Part shown: piece after piece, positions 47,989-57,417 of the stretch
How the letters are laid out: each line of letters opens with the position of its first letter
Position numbering within the stretch: the first letter of the stretch is position 1
NCBI GenBank assembly: GCA_963787195.1
Contig: CAWBCI010000026.1
Location: forward strand, 1-64,000
DNA length: 64,000 nt
DNA from: CAWBCI01 sp963787195
Lineage (GTDB): Bacteria > Bacteroidota > Bacteroidia > Bacteroidales > JAGOPY01
Reading direction: 5' to 3'
Position numbers and translations under genes: made by a program
Notes under the pieces: generated by a model
Told to the model about the DNA's origin: nothing
The model's database searches: none
What the model saw: only the letters and a program-made list of their open reading frames with translations

Positions 47989-50900
47989 ATGGATGGATTA
48001 AACAGCGTAAACATCCTTAGAGTTGAACTTAGTAGCAATATTTTTGAATTTAAAGGATTCAATAATATGCATTTTATTAAGGCCAGAAGTTGGGAGGAAG
48101 CTGATAAACTGCTCGGCCAATATAATCCTGACATGATTTGGATATTTACCGGCCAGTCCACAAACGGAGATCTTTCATTGCTTAATTCATTCGTACAAAA
48201 TTCCTCTGCAGATATTCCTGTATGTATTATTTCCGAAAAGAAGCTGGACGCTGATTTGAAAGAAAAAGCCTATGATGCAGGAGCATGGGAAATAGCTGAC
48301 AGTATTGCAGAATTGCAGGCATTTCCTTTAAAAATCAAAAAACATCTTCAGGTTCTCAAAAATCATTCAGGAAAAGACTTGAATCCCAGAACACAAGCTC
48401 CCACATCTGATAATAATCATCATTCTAAAATAAAATCTGAGAAAAATCATTCTGATATTTATGATACAGTGGAGCCATGGAAGATTCACAGAGTAATGGA
48501 TTGTATCAAGAGAATGGATATTTTCACCCCAAAAAAAACTGAAAATTTTCCCAATCTTCTGAAGGACACGCTTCGATTTATAATGGAATTCCTGACTGAA
48601 CTTTCAATTAGTGGGATAGAACTCAATTCCGGTTCGGAAATGTATTATTCCGAGCCTTTTCAGAAAAGCGATCGCATATTGAGTATTTCATCTTCGGATA
48701 ATAATAACCGGATCATTTTTAACCTTGATGATCATAATGGTAAAACGAGTACGCCTACAGATGAAAAGTTTTTACTTAGCCTGTTAGGAAACCATCTTTT
48801 ACAGTTCCTGGAGAATCAAAACCTTAAATTTCAATATTCCTTATTTCAGGCTATAGCAGAGCAAAGCCAATACCTGATTTCGATAAAAAAGATGGATGGA
48901 AACTGGATATATATTAACTCCAGATTCATTGAAAAGACCGGATATTCTCTTTCGGACCTGAATGCAAAAGATATGTTTGGTGAACAGGTTTCCCTTTATA
49001 CTCCGAGGTTTGATGAAATAAACAAGTCCATTTCATCAGGGAAAGTCTGGTTGGGAGAAATTATGAGCCGGGATAAAAAAGGCCGGACTTTCTGGCAAAA
49101 ATTGCTGGTTTCACCTTTGACTATGGAAAACCAGGTAACTTACCTGGTTTCATCAGGTGAAGATATAACGCGTCAAAAGCGTACCGAACAGCGCCTTAAA
49201 GAGTCTGTGAAGAAAATGGAAAACCAGTCTGAGATACTGAATACTATGACCCGGATGATGACTGACATGGTTTATTATAAGGATAAGGACCTCAGATATA
49301 TCTTTAGTAGTGAACCACATTGCGAATCCATACTTCAGTGTTCGACTATAGAATATATAGGAAAAACAGATGAGGAAATAGCCCAGCTTGCGCTTAAAAA
49401 TGGCCATCAGTTTGTTTTCCGGTCGGTATATGAACGTATCGATCAGGATGCCATAATTAATAAAAATCCGCATCTGTACCTTGAAAAAGGATGGGTTAAT
49501 GGTGAAGAGACCCATCTGGAAATCAGCATAACTCCAATTTTCAAGGAAAGCATCTTTCATGGAATTATTGGTGTAGCCAGAAATGTAAGCAATCGTATCA
49601 AGTCAGAAATACAACATCGTGAAATTGAACAAAAATACCGGATGCTGGTAGAAAACATTAAATCCAGTATCACTATTCATGATTATGAGGGCAGGATTTT
49701 ATTTGCTAACAAGACCGCTGCCGAAACATTCGCATTTACACCGGAAGAAATGACCGGAAAATATCTGCATGATTATTTACCTGAGAAAATAGCCGATACC
49801 TACTTGCAGCAGTTCCATGATGTATTTGAAAAGAAAGAAGAAAAAACAGGGGAAATTACGCTCAATATTAATGACAGAGCTGCAAGTTTCGAGTATGATA
49901 TTCAGCCCTTACCTGATCTTGATGGCAATGTCTATGTTGTGATGAATATCGAAACGGAAATCACAGAAAAGAAAAAGATCAGGAATTATATGGATGTTGA
50001 GCAGAACATTTCATACCTGCAAAGTTTTTCCGAAGGACTTTCCCATACGGTCCAGCAAATCTTCAAGATCATCTCGCGGTGGGAATGGATTGACAGTGGT
50101 GGTTTATATTTATTGAACAAGAAAAAAAACCGCTTTGAACTGACTGAGCATTTCGGCTTAAATGAAAATTTTGTAGAAGGAGTACGTTATATTGAATCTA
50201 ATGATCCCCGCTTTGAACTGGTAGTTAAAAAACAGCCTGTATATCTCAGCTATTCAGAACTGCAAAAGTTAACGCAAAAATCAGATAATACTGAAGATCT
50301 TAAAATAATTGCCGTACTTCCCCTGGTTCATGATAATGAATTAATCGGAATACTCGTTCTTTCTTCCCATACTTATAATAATATACTTTCGGAGGATAGA
50401 CTTGCTCTTGAATCCATCGCTTCGCGCATAAGTCATGTGATCACCCTTACCCAGGTCCAGGATAAACTTAAGGAAAGCAATAAGGAACTCAACAGTCATC
50501 TGGAAGAACTTAAGGAAAAACAACTACTGCTGATCCAGAAATCAAAACTTGAATCCTTAGGGGAATTAGCTGCTGGAATGGCACATGAAATTAACCAGCC
50601 TCTGGGAATCATCTCATTAGCCCTTGAAAACATCCTTTACAAATTAAATAAGCAACAATTCAACCAATCTTATCTGGAAAGCAAATTCAATACTATTTCG
50701 GACAATATCGATAAAATACAGCAGATTATCGAACATGTACGCTTGTTTTCAAGAGGTCAAATGTCATCATCCCTGGAAAGGATAGAAGTGGATTCGACCA
50801 TCCGGAATGCTCTATTGTTGATTGGTGAACAATATGGGAAACATGATATTGAACTTATCACAAATCTGAATTGTCCCGATACTTTTACAATTGGTAACCG

Positions 50901-51264
50901 ACATAAACTTGAACAGGTAATACATAATCTGCTTTCAAATGCCAGGTATGCAGTTGAGGCAAAATCCACATTCAAAGCCGCTTCACTTTACAAAAAGCAA
51001 ATTATTATAAATACATCCATTTCATCCGATAAAATTCTCATTCAAATATCTGATAATGGGGTAGGGATTTCCTCTAAAAACTTGGAAAAGATATTCAATC
51101 CATTCTTCACAACCAAGCCTGAGGGAGTGGGAACCGGTTTGGGGCTTTCTGTTGTTTATGGAATTATTAAGGAAATGGAAGGGGAAATTTCAGTAGAAAG
51201 CACGGAAAATAAATCTACTTCTATTCAAATAAAGCTTCCCTTATATTTTGGCAAGAATATTTAA
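47989..51264 (+). CDS. multi-PAS/GAF hybrid-type sensor histidine kinase
   Basis: 1091 aa, cytosolic by appearance. The N-terminal ~125 residues look like a degenerate receiver (NPDMIWIFTGQ, PVCIISEKK). Then three PAS domains with PAC-like ends (e.g. YLVSSGEDITRQKR, IIGVARNVSNRIK, VMNIETEITEKKK), a GAF-like part (~700-830), a coiled coil and HisKA with LAAGMAHEINQPLGIISL (phospho-His866), and HATPase_c (VGISSKNLEKIFNPFFTTKPEGVGTGLGLS). It precedes the NtrC-type regulator at 51447 by 182 nt and is its likely partner. Confidence 0.93.
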   Translation: MDGLNSVNILRVELSSNIFEFKGFNNMHFIKARSWEEADKLLGQYNPDMIWIFTGQSTNGDLSLLNSFVQNSSADIPVCIISEKKLDADLKEKAYDAGAWEIADSIAELQAFPLKIKKHLQVLKNHSGKDLNPRTQAPTSDNNHHSKIKSEKNHSDIYDTVEPWKIHRVMDCIKRMDIFTPKKTENFPNLLKDTLRFIMEFLTELSISGIELNSGSEMYYSEPFQKSDRILSISSSDNNNRIIFNLDDHNGKTSTPTDEKFLLSLLGNHLLQFLENQNLKFQYSLFQAIAEQSQYLISIKKMDGNWIYINSRFIEKTGYSLSDLNAKDMFGEQVSLYTPRFDEINKSISSGKVWLGEIMSRDKKGRTFWQKLLVSPLTMENQVTYLVSSGEDITRQKRTEQRLKESVKKMENQSEILNTMTRMMTDMVYYKDKDLRYIFSSEPHCESILQCSTIEYIGKTDEEIAQLALKNGHQFVFRSVYERIDQDAIINKNPHLYLEKGWVNGEETHLEISITPIFKESIFHGIIGVARNVSNRIKSEIQHREIEQKYRMLVENIKSSITIHDYEGRILFANKTAAETFAFTPEEMTGKYLHDYLPEKIADTYLQQFHDVFEKKEEKTGEITLNINDRAASFEYDIQPLPDLDGNVYVVMNIETEITEKKKIRNYMDVEQNISYLQSFSEGLSHTVQQIFKIISRWEWIDSGGLYLLNKKKNRFELTEHFGLNENFVEGVRYIESNDPRFELVVKKQPVYLSYSELQKLTQKSDNTEDLKIIAVLPLVHDNELIGILVLSSHTYNNILSEDRLALESIASRISHVITLTQVQDKLKESNKELNSHLEELKEKQLLLIQKSKLESLGELAAGMAHEINQPLGIISLALENILYKLNKQQFNQSYLESKFNTISDNIDKIQQIIEHVRLFSRGQMSSSLERIEVDSTIRNALLLIGEQYGKHDIELITNLNCPDTFTIGNRHKLEQVIHNLLSNARYAVEAKSTFKAASLYKKQIIINTSISSDKILIQISDNGVGISSKNLEKIFNPFFTTKPEGVGTGLGLSVVYGIIKEMEGEISVESTENKSTSIQIKLPLYFGKNI

Positions 51265-51446
51265 AAACCCTGAATTAACGGGTTGTTTATAATTGAATGA
51301 GGTTCCCGGAACATGGTCTATAAATTATACTTCAGACAATAAGTACATACTTCCATCCCTTTTTTATTCCTCTTCGTACAATAAGTCTGGAAAACGCTTT
51401 GACTTCAATTAAAATTGACTATATTAGCCCCCCAAACCCATAATTA

Positions 51447-52847
51447 ATGAAAAAATTAACCATCCTTGTCTTAGATGATGAGAATGGTTTTAGAAGCGAG
51501 CTGAATGAATTTTTAAGCCGATGTAATTTTAAAGTTCATACAGCAGCCAAGCCTTCTGAAGCCTTTAAAATCCTCCGAAAAATACACATAGATGTAGCAA
51601 TCCTTGATCTTCGTTTGCCCGAGATGAGCGGATTGGATGTTTTAAAACAAATAAAACAGGAATTTACTTCAACCGAGGTCATCATGATCACCGGACATGG
51701 TGATATGGAGAGTGTTATTCAGGCTATGAGATTAGGTGCAATTGATTTTTTCAACAAGCCCTTCAAGCTTAAAGATATACAAAGGGCTTTGGAAAAGACC
51801 AGCACTTTCCTTTCAATTAGAGAAGCCATAGATGAAAACAAACATGGTTTCTCCCTGATACCGGATGAGCTCGAAACTAAAATCGGGCATCCCTTCATTG
51901 GTGAAAGCCAGGCTATGGTTGAAATAATCCGGGCGATGGCTAAGGTAGCAGCTTCCGACAAAACAACAGTTCTGATTACCGGGGAAAGCGGAACCGGAAA
52001 GGAATTGGTTGCACGTGGAATCCACTATCTCAGTAAAAGAAATGGCTGTACTTTCCATTCTGTAAATTGTTCAGCCGTACCGGAGGATCTCTTTGAAAGT
52101 GAATTTTTCGGACATACTAAAGGAGCCTTTACCAACGCCATCAAAGATAAAAAAGGATGGTTTGAAGCTGCCGATAAGGGTACGCTATTCCTGGATGAAA
52201 TCGGCGACCTGAAGCTAAGCCTGCAACCAAAATTCCTGCGGGTAATGGATGAAAAATCTATATCCCGGGTTGGTGAAACCCGACAAGTTCCAATAGATGT
52301 GCGCATTATTGTAGCTACCAACCAGGACCTAAAAAATCTGGTTGAAGAAAATCGTTTCAGAGCAGACCTATATTACCGCCTGAATTCTTTTATCATACAC
52401 ATTCCTCCACTAAGGGAAAGAAAAGGAGATATTCCCTTGCTATTAAATGAATTTATAAATAAATATTCCCTGCTTTTTGATAAAAAAGTAAGCTCAGTCT
52501 CCTTTGATCTCACAACAAAACTGATGGAATATTCATTTCCAGGAAATGTAAGAGAACTTAAACACATGGTTGAAAAGGCTATGATCCTCCTGGACGGGAA
52601 TGTTCTTACATTGGAACATTTCGATGTCCTTCATGATCATTGTCAAAAAATTCAACCTGATTACAGTGAATTGCAACCTCTCCTTGATTTGGAATCTTCT
52701 GAGATCCAATCCGTCAGGAAAGCCTTGGAAAGTGCGAACAATAATAAATCTAAAGCAGCAAAATTACTGAATATTTCCAGGCAGGCCCTTGACAGAAAAA
52801 TCCAGAAATACGGGATAATATTAAATACTTTGAGCGAAGTCTATTAA
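51447..52847 (+). CDS. NtrC-family sigma-54-dependent response regulator
   Basis: 466 aa: receiver with Asp54 (AILDLRLPEMSG); AAA+ domain with GESGTGKE (Walker A), TKGAFTNA in place of GAFTGA, GTLFLDEIGD (Walker B) and FRADLYYRL; C-terminal Fis-type HTH (NNNKSKAAKLLNISRQALDRKI). Second NtrC-type regulator of the window. A sigma-54-like TGG...TTTGA sequence lies just upstream (51388-51403), so autoregulation is possible. Confidence 0.93.
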   Translation: MKKLTILVLDDENGFRSELNEFLSRCNFKVHTAAKPSEAFKILRKIHIDVAILDLRLPEMSGLDVLKQIKQEFTSTEVIMITGHGDMESVIQAMRLGAIDFFNKPFKLKDIQRALEKTSTFLSIREAIDENKHGFSLIPDELETKIGHPFIGESQAMVEIIRAMAKVAASDKTTVLITGESGTGKELVARGIHYLSKRNGCTFHSVNCSAVPEDLFESEFFGHTKGAFTNAIKDKKGWFEAADKGTLFLDEIGDLKLSLQPKFLRVMDEKSISRVGETRQVPIDVRIIVATNQDLKNLVEENRFRADLYYRLNSFIIHIPPLRERKGDIPLLLNEFINKYSLLFDKKVSSVSFDLTTKLMEYSFPGNVRELKHMVEKAMILLDGNVLTLEHFDVLHDHCQKIQPDYSELQPLLDLESSEIQSVRKALESANNNKSKAAKLLNISRQALDRKIQKYGIILNTLSEVY

Positions 52848-53092
52848 AAGCTTTTCCTTATTATCCTGTATGGTATATAATTCCATGCTGTATTATTTTG
52901 TCCGGAAATCCGGAAGCTGCATATTTCCTTTTTCAGATAAGCTTCTAACATATTCAAATAAATAGCCCGGAATCGGTCATATACCAAACTTGATCACGAT
53001 TTGATATTTAGCTTATATTTCTGTTTATCAACTATATGTACTTTGAGGCACGGCTTTTGAATAAAACTATGAAATTATTTACCACCTCCATC

Positions 53093-53422
53093 ATGAATAT
53101 TCTATTTATTAATGCCGATCCGGGATTCATGAAGGAATTCACGGATTTTGCCACGCAGTTTGACAACAAGGTATTCTTTTCAAAATCCACCGCTGAATCC
53201 ATCAGCATTTTGAACGATAACCCGATCGATCAGGTAGTACTCTGGATCAACCGCTTTGCCGACGCTGCCATTCTCAAGTATATCAATGATTATTACCGAA
53301 ATATCCGAATTTATATATATGCTGAAGAAGGTATAAATGATATTCTGTCGAGTATCAGCAGGGGAAATTTCACTTTAATAAAAAAAGCTGTCAAACTCAG
53401 GGACCTTTCGGAAATATTATGA
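53093..53422 (+). CDS. stand-alone degenerate receiver-like protein
   Basis: 109 aa from MNILFINADPGFMKEF (a longer start at 53036 adds 19 residues without obvious meaning). The layout follows a response-regulator receiver: beta 1 ILFINAD with one acidic residue of the pair, beta 3 QVVLWIN where the phosphorylated Asp should be, beta 4 IRIYIYAEEG, beta 5 FTLIKKAVKLRDL keeping a Lys. Without the acceptor Asp it should not be phosphorylated normally. It sits between an NtrC-type gene and a palindrome, so it may be a signalling adaptor. Confidence 0.6.
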   Translation: MNILFINADPGFMKEFTDFATQFDNKVFFSKSTAESISILNDNPIDQVVLWINRFADAAILKYINDYYRNIRIYIYAEEGINDILSSISRGNFTLIKKAVKLRDLSEIL

Positions 53423-54014
53423 AAAAGAAAAAAATATATTACCCTTATCTTAATAGAGATTTTACTTTCAAACAAATGATATCTTTTTCGCTATTTTAAG
53501 ACATTGCCCATATTCGGGCACTTGCCCGAATATGGGCAATGCTCCTGATAATCTACTACATACCTCATATCCAATTGCTTGTGTCTATCATATTCGGGCT
53601 CAAAGTAAAAAATCTATCATTTCAGTAAATAAGAATCAGAAACAAGACAAGTAAGTGTCTGAATTTATGAACTTTATAAATTTAGGTACGAGATTTGGAA
53701 TAATGATGCCTGCTATAATCATCAGAGAATTGATTAATAAGTCTTAGATCTATCAGAATAAATTAGTAAGAGATGAGAGTTTTCAGATTAAAAAAATTAC
53801 ATTTTTCCCTCTCAAATTCCATCTGGGGCGCCCCCCATCATTCCACCATCCAAATCGCCCTGAATGTGATCGTCTCCGGATATATTGTCGCTCTGAAAGG
53901 CTATGTAATCCGGTCACAGGGTTTCATCCAGAACCTTTTCACATTTAAAAACAGCATTGGAATGAACCTGTGTGGTTTGCGCAGGTTCATGAGGGGGGAA
54001 ATGTATTAAGACTT
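53423..54014. other. 592-nt region without a convincing gene
   Basis: Holds the 40-nt palindrome (53502-53541), a third ATATTCGGGC half-site at 53590-53599, and a 9-bp inverted repeat ATGAACCTG/CAGGTTCAT (53962-53990) that may end the minus-strand kinase gene. A 78-codon frame at 53773-54009 has no recognisable features and is probably chance. Confidence 0.5.
53502..53541. repeat. 40-nt perfect palindrome (two tandem TGCCC-n6-GGGCA sites)
   Basis: Arms CATTGCCCATATTCGGGCA (53502-53520) and its exact complement (53523-53541), separated by CT. Each arm contains TGCCC-n6-GGGCA, itself a palindrome, so it reads as two operator-like sites 18 bp apart. No T run follows, which argues against a terminator. 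Confidence 0.75.
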
Positions 54015-57000
54015 TTATTTGCTTACCTGAGCGGGGATGACGATTTCCACCCTGGTGCCTGAAGATATTCCTTCACGATTTATCAGTTCATTTAAGGTAT
54101 AGGAAACCTGTATACCTTCCAGTTTTTTATAGATTGCTATCATCTGGTCAATGATCTCAAGTCCCTTTCGGGTTGTATCCTTATCCTGTTTCAAGGCGCG
54201 ATCCATTCCTATCCCGTTATCTTCAACTACAATTACCAACCTGTCAGGCTTCCACATTACCTCAATTTCAAGCAATCCACCGTATTCAAGAGGCATCAGA
54301 CCATGCTTAACTGCATTTTCAACGAAAGTATGAATGATCATACGGGGCACTTTCTGTTGTAAGTCTACTCTTTCATCTATAATTATCCGGTATTCGAATT
54401 TATCCTGGAACCTGAATTGTTCAAGTTCCAGATAATTTCTCGCAAATCCGATCTCATCCTTAAGGGAACGGCTGATCTTATCTGCATTTTCAAGTGTAAG
54501 TCTGATCAGGCGTGAAAACCTTGTAAAATAAGTATAGGCAGTTTTCTTGTCTTCTTTAAAAATAACGGAGCTGATTGAATTCAGAACATTAAATAAAAAA
54601 TGCGGATTCATTTGTGATTGCAAAACCTTAATTTTCATATCCGACAATTGCCTTTCAATCTCCCTTTCCTGGGCCTGTATTATTATGATGCGTTTTTCCC
54701 GATAGCCTATATATATTCTGATAATCAATAAAATTAAAATACTCAGTGAAATGTAGAACCACCAGGTTTGCCACCAGGGATAAGAAATCCTGAACTGAAA
54801 ACTCAGGGGGAGCAATTCCTGTCCTGAAAAACTGTTGCCTCCCTTTACATCCAAAATATAGCTTCCGGGTTTCAAATGCGAATATACCGCCTTCCTCTCA
54901 GAGCCCGGAATTGACCAGGTTTTATCAAGGCCACCGAGTTTATATGAAAAAAAATCTTTCTCCGGATCGCCGAGATTTATGTGATTAAAATAAAATACAA
55001 GTGAATTTTGATCATAATTCAGGTTCATATGGTTTTCCGGAATATTATACCAAAGGTCCGAATAGGTTAAATCTGACCAATCAGGTTGAGAATTGAACAA
55101 GTCTATCTCGGTTAAAACAATTTTACCCGGACTGCTGATTTTATTTATTTTGCAGTTGGCCGCGTCAATTCTGACTATGCCTTTATCAGTACCAATCCAA
55201 ATGGATCCGTTTCTATCCGTTTCAGCTGATTTACCAGAAAAATCCTGGTAGCCATCGTGATCATTAAAAAAGTTTATCATGACTACGTTTTCATCGTACA
55301 ATTTTTTAAGATCAAGCCTGTTAAGCCCTTTATTTGTGCCTATCCAAAGAAAGCCTGAATTATCGGGCTGTACAAATCTCAAAGTGCTGCCGATTATTCC
55401 GTCTTTAGTGCTTATCCGGTGAATAATTTGCGGAGAGTCGCCGGTCATCCGCAGAATATATATCTCCCCGTTGTTGGCCCCCACAATAGTGTTTCCTTCA
55501 AAATCGAAGCATATATCATTTATCACATTACAAAGGGAAGGGTTCCTGCTGTTAAGATGTATGAACTTACCATCACGGCTATAGAAAAGACCATCATACA
55601 AACCAGCATACCAGATTTCATTTCCCCGGCTGATAACTTTTGAACATTGTCTGGGATGAGAACTATCAGTGCCATCCAGAGTAATTTTAATATCCCTGTC
55701 AATATCCGGCATTATTATCGCATCTAAGGCCCATTCATCGCAATTAAACAAAGTATCCTTGTTATCAAGAGCAAAGGGGCCTTTTATATAAGCTTTCTTT
55801 TCAATATTATAAGTTAGTGGGTCAATTGTAAAAAGACCCATTGTTGAGCTGACCAGCAAACGTCCTTTGGAATCCATCTGAATATGATCAAATCCTTTGA
55901 AGTCCCTTTTCATTTCGTCAGGATAAGTATCACTGTACAATATGTTTTTAATCCTTTTAAACTCATCAGGATCATACATTTTACCGGCAGCCACTTGCTT
56001 ATATTCTTTCCCGTAAGGATTTGTATAATTGTAAATCCCAAGATTGATCAGGGAATCGTATTTTTGATAAGACCCATTCCGGTCGAGATAATATGAAAAG
56101 AGCCGGGCAAAATTATTCCGGTCATAGGACAGACCGGCCTGGATAAATTTATTTCCTTCGATCAGATGGATCCCTTCCTTTGACCAAGAGATTACGTTTT
56201 CTGAGGATGCAATCCAAATTACATCCTTCTTATTATCATAACAGATATCCCTGACTTCCAAATGGTCAAGGCCAAAATACCGGCTATCAAAATATGAGAA
56301 GATCATGCCCGGAATTTTGATCAATCCCTTATCAAGAGTTGTACACCAGATGGTATTCTCTTCAGGGTAGTATAGTATATTCCATGCAATACAGGGCAAG
56401 CCTATCATCTGACTAATGGATATTACCTTATCCCCCTTAAACATGAAAATACCACCCGGTTCTTTCATTTTAATGCGATCGCTCCAGGCTGCCATCCATA
56501 TATTACCCTGTGAATCTTCCGTTAATCCAAAAACCTGTCCTATATTTCCATAATCCTGAATTTTCCCCTTCCCTGCTATTCTAATACCCTCCCGGCCCCT
56601 GCTTAAAATAAGCCGCTTGTCATTGGTAAGAAGCGCAGATGAGACACTTGTTACAGCATGAGGCTGGGAAGAAGACAACTCCTGGATACTAAAGTTTTGG
56701 GGATCCAGGATATGATTAGGCGATCCATAAGAAAAAATATAAATCAGGCTGTCCTTTTGAAGCATATCCATGACTCTTGATTCATCCGGCAATATATTTG
56801 TTCTTGTGATCTCCAGTGTATCATTCCTGAAATAAGTGATACCACCGTTCCCGCCAGCAATCATAAGACCATAATCAGGAAAGAATTTGAGACATCTTAC
56901 TTTATCGCTAAATAATCCATTCTCATGAGAAAGTTGTTTTATTTCCTTCCCGTCATAAATATAAATGCCCTCCCCATACGTCCCGAACCACATTCTACCC

Positions 57001-57278
57001 TTCTCATCTTCAGCAATAGCCCAAACCTTGGAACCTGAAAGTATCCTGTTTACATCAAGTTCGGTAAATTTATTACCATCATACCAGCATACCCCTGCAT
57101 CCGTTCCTATCCAGAGCCATCCCCTGGAATCCCTGAAGAGGGCACGTGTAGAATTAGATGGCAGGCCATCTTCCATTGTATATTTAAAATAGGGATAGCT
57201 CTGACCGGCAAGGCCAAGTCGAAAAATAATGAGAATAAATGCAAATAAAAGGACTCTTTTCATCAGTTTGGAAAACAT
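54015..57278 (-). CDS. propeller-domain sensor histidine kinase (LytS type)
   Basis: 1087 aa: signal peptide; many two-component propeller blades (e.g. LFRDSRGWLWIGTDAGVCWY, EDEKGRMWFGTYGEGIYIY) over ~30-730; a Y_Y_Y domain (~735-830); one membrane span (~840-860); coiled coil; and a His_kinase domain with MNPHFLFNVLNSI (phospho-His893) plus HATPase_c (VENAVKHG, EDNGIGMD). It lacks a receiver or DNA-binding domain, so it is a LytS-type kinase rather than a hybrid HTCS. Likely partner: the LytTR regulator at 47012. Confidence 0.95.
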   Translation of the reverse strand: MFSKLMKRVLLFAFILIIFRLGLAGQSYPYFKYTMEDGLPSNSTRALFRDSRGWLWIGTDAGVCWYDGNKFTELDVNRILSGSKVWAIAEDEKGRMWFGTYGEGIYIYDGKEIKQLSHENGLFSDKVRCLKFFPDYGLMIAGGNGGITYFRNDTLEITRTNILPDESRVMDMLQKDSLIYIFSYGSPNHILDPQNFSIQELSSSQPHAVTSVSSALLTNDKRLILSRGREGIRIAGKGKIQDYGNIGQVFGLTEDSQGNIWMAAWSDRIKMKEPGGIFMFKGDKVISISQMIGLPCIAWNILYYPEENTIWCTTLDKGLIKIPGMIFSYFDSRYFGLDHLEVRDICYDNKKDVIWIASSENVISWSKEGIHLIEGNKFIQAGLSYDRNNFARLFSYYLDRNGSYQKYDSLINLGIYNYTNPYGKEYKQVAAGKMYDPDEFKRIKNILYSDTYPDEMKRDFKGFDHIQMDSKGRLLVSSTMGLFTIDPLTYNIEKKAYIKGPFALDNKDTLFNCDEWALDAIIMPDIDRDIKITLDGTDSSHPRQCSKVISRGNEIWYAGLYDGLFYSRDGKFIHLNSRNPSLCNVINDICFDFEGNTIVGANNGEIYILRMTGDSPQIIHRISTKDGIIGSTLRFVQPDNSGFLWIGTNKGLNRLDLKKLYDENVVMINFFNDHDGYQDFSGKSAETDRNGSIWIGTDKGIVRIDAANCKINKISSPGKIVLTEIDLFNSQPDWSDLTYSDLWYNIPENHMNLNYDQNSLVFYFNHINLGDPEKDFFSYKLGGLDKTWSIPGSERKAVYSHLKPGSYILDVKGGNSFSGQELLPLSFQFRISYPWWQTWWFYISLSILILLIIRIYIGYREKRIIIIQAQEREIERQLSDMKIKVLQSQMNPHFLFNVLNSISSVIFKEDKKTAYTYFTRFSRLIRLTLENADKISRSLKDEIGFARNYLELEQFRFQDKFEYRIIIDERVDLQQKVPRMIIHTFVENAVKHGLMPLEYGGLLEIEVMWKPDRLVIVVEDNGIGMDRALKQDKDTTRKGLEIIDQMIAIYKKLEGIQVSYTLNELINREGISSGTRVEIVIPAQVSK

Positions 57279-57417
57279 CCGGTATTTATCAAAATTAGAA
57301 AAATTGAAGACATAATGCAGCAGTAAATTCTATTTTGAAATCTTTACAAATTATTTATCTTTATTCCAAAATATATATTGAGTAAAATTGCATTCATAAT
57401 TTTCAAAATTCAATAGT

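Noticed and set aside
53773..54009. 78-codon ORF between palindrome and kinase gene
   Set aside because: No signal, motif or sensible composition; partly overlaps an inverted repeat at 53962-53990. Likely chance.
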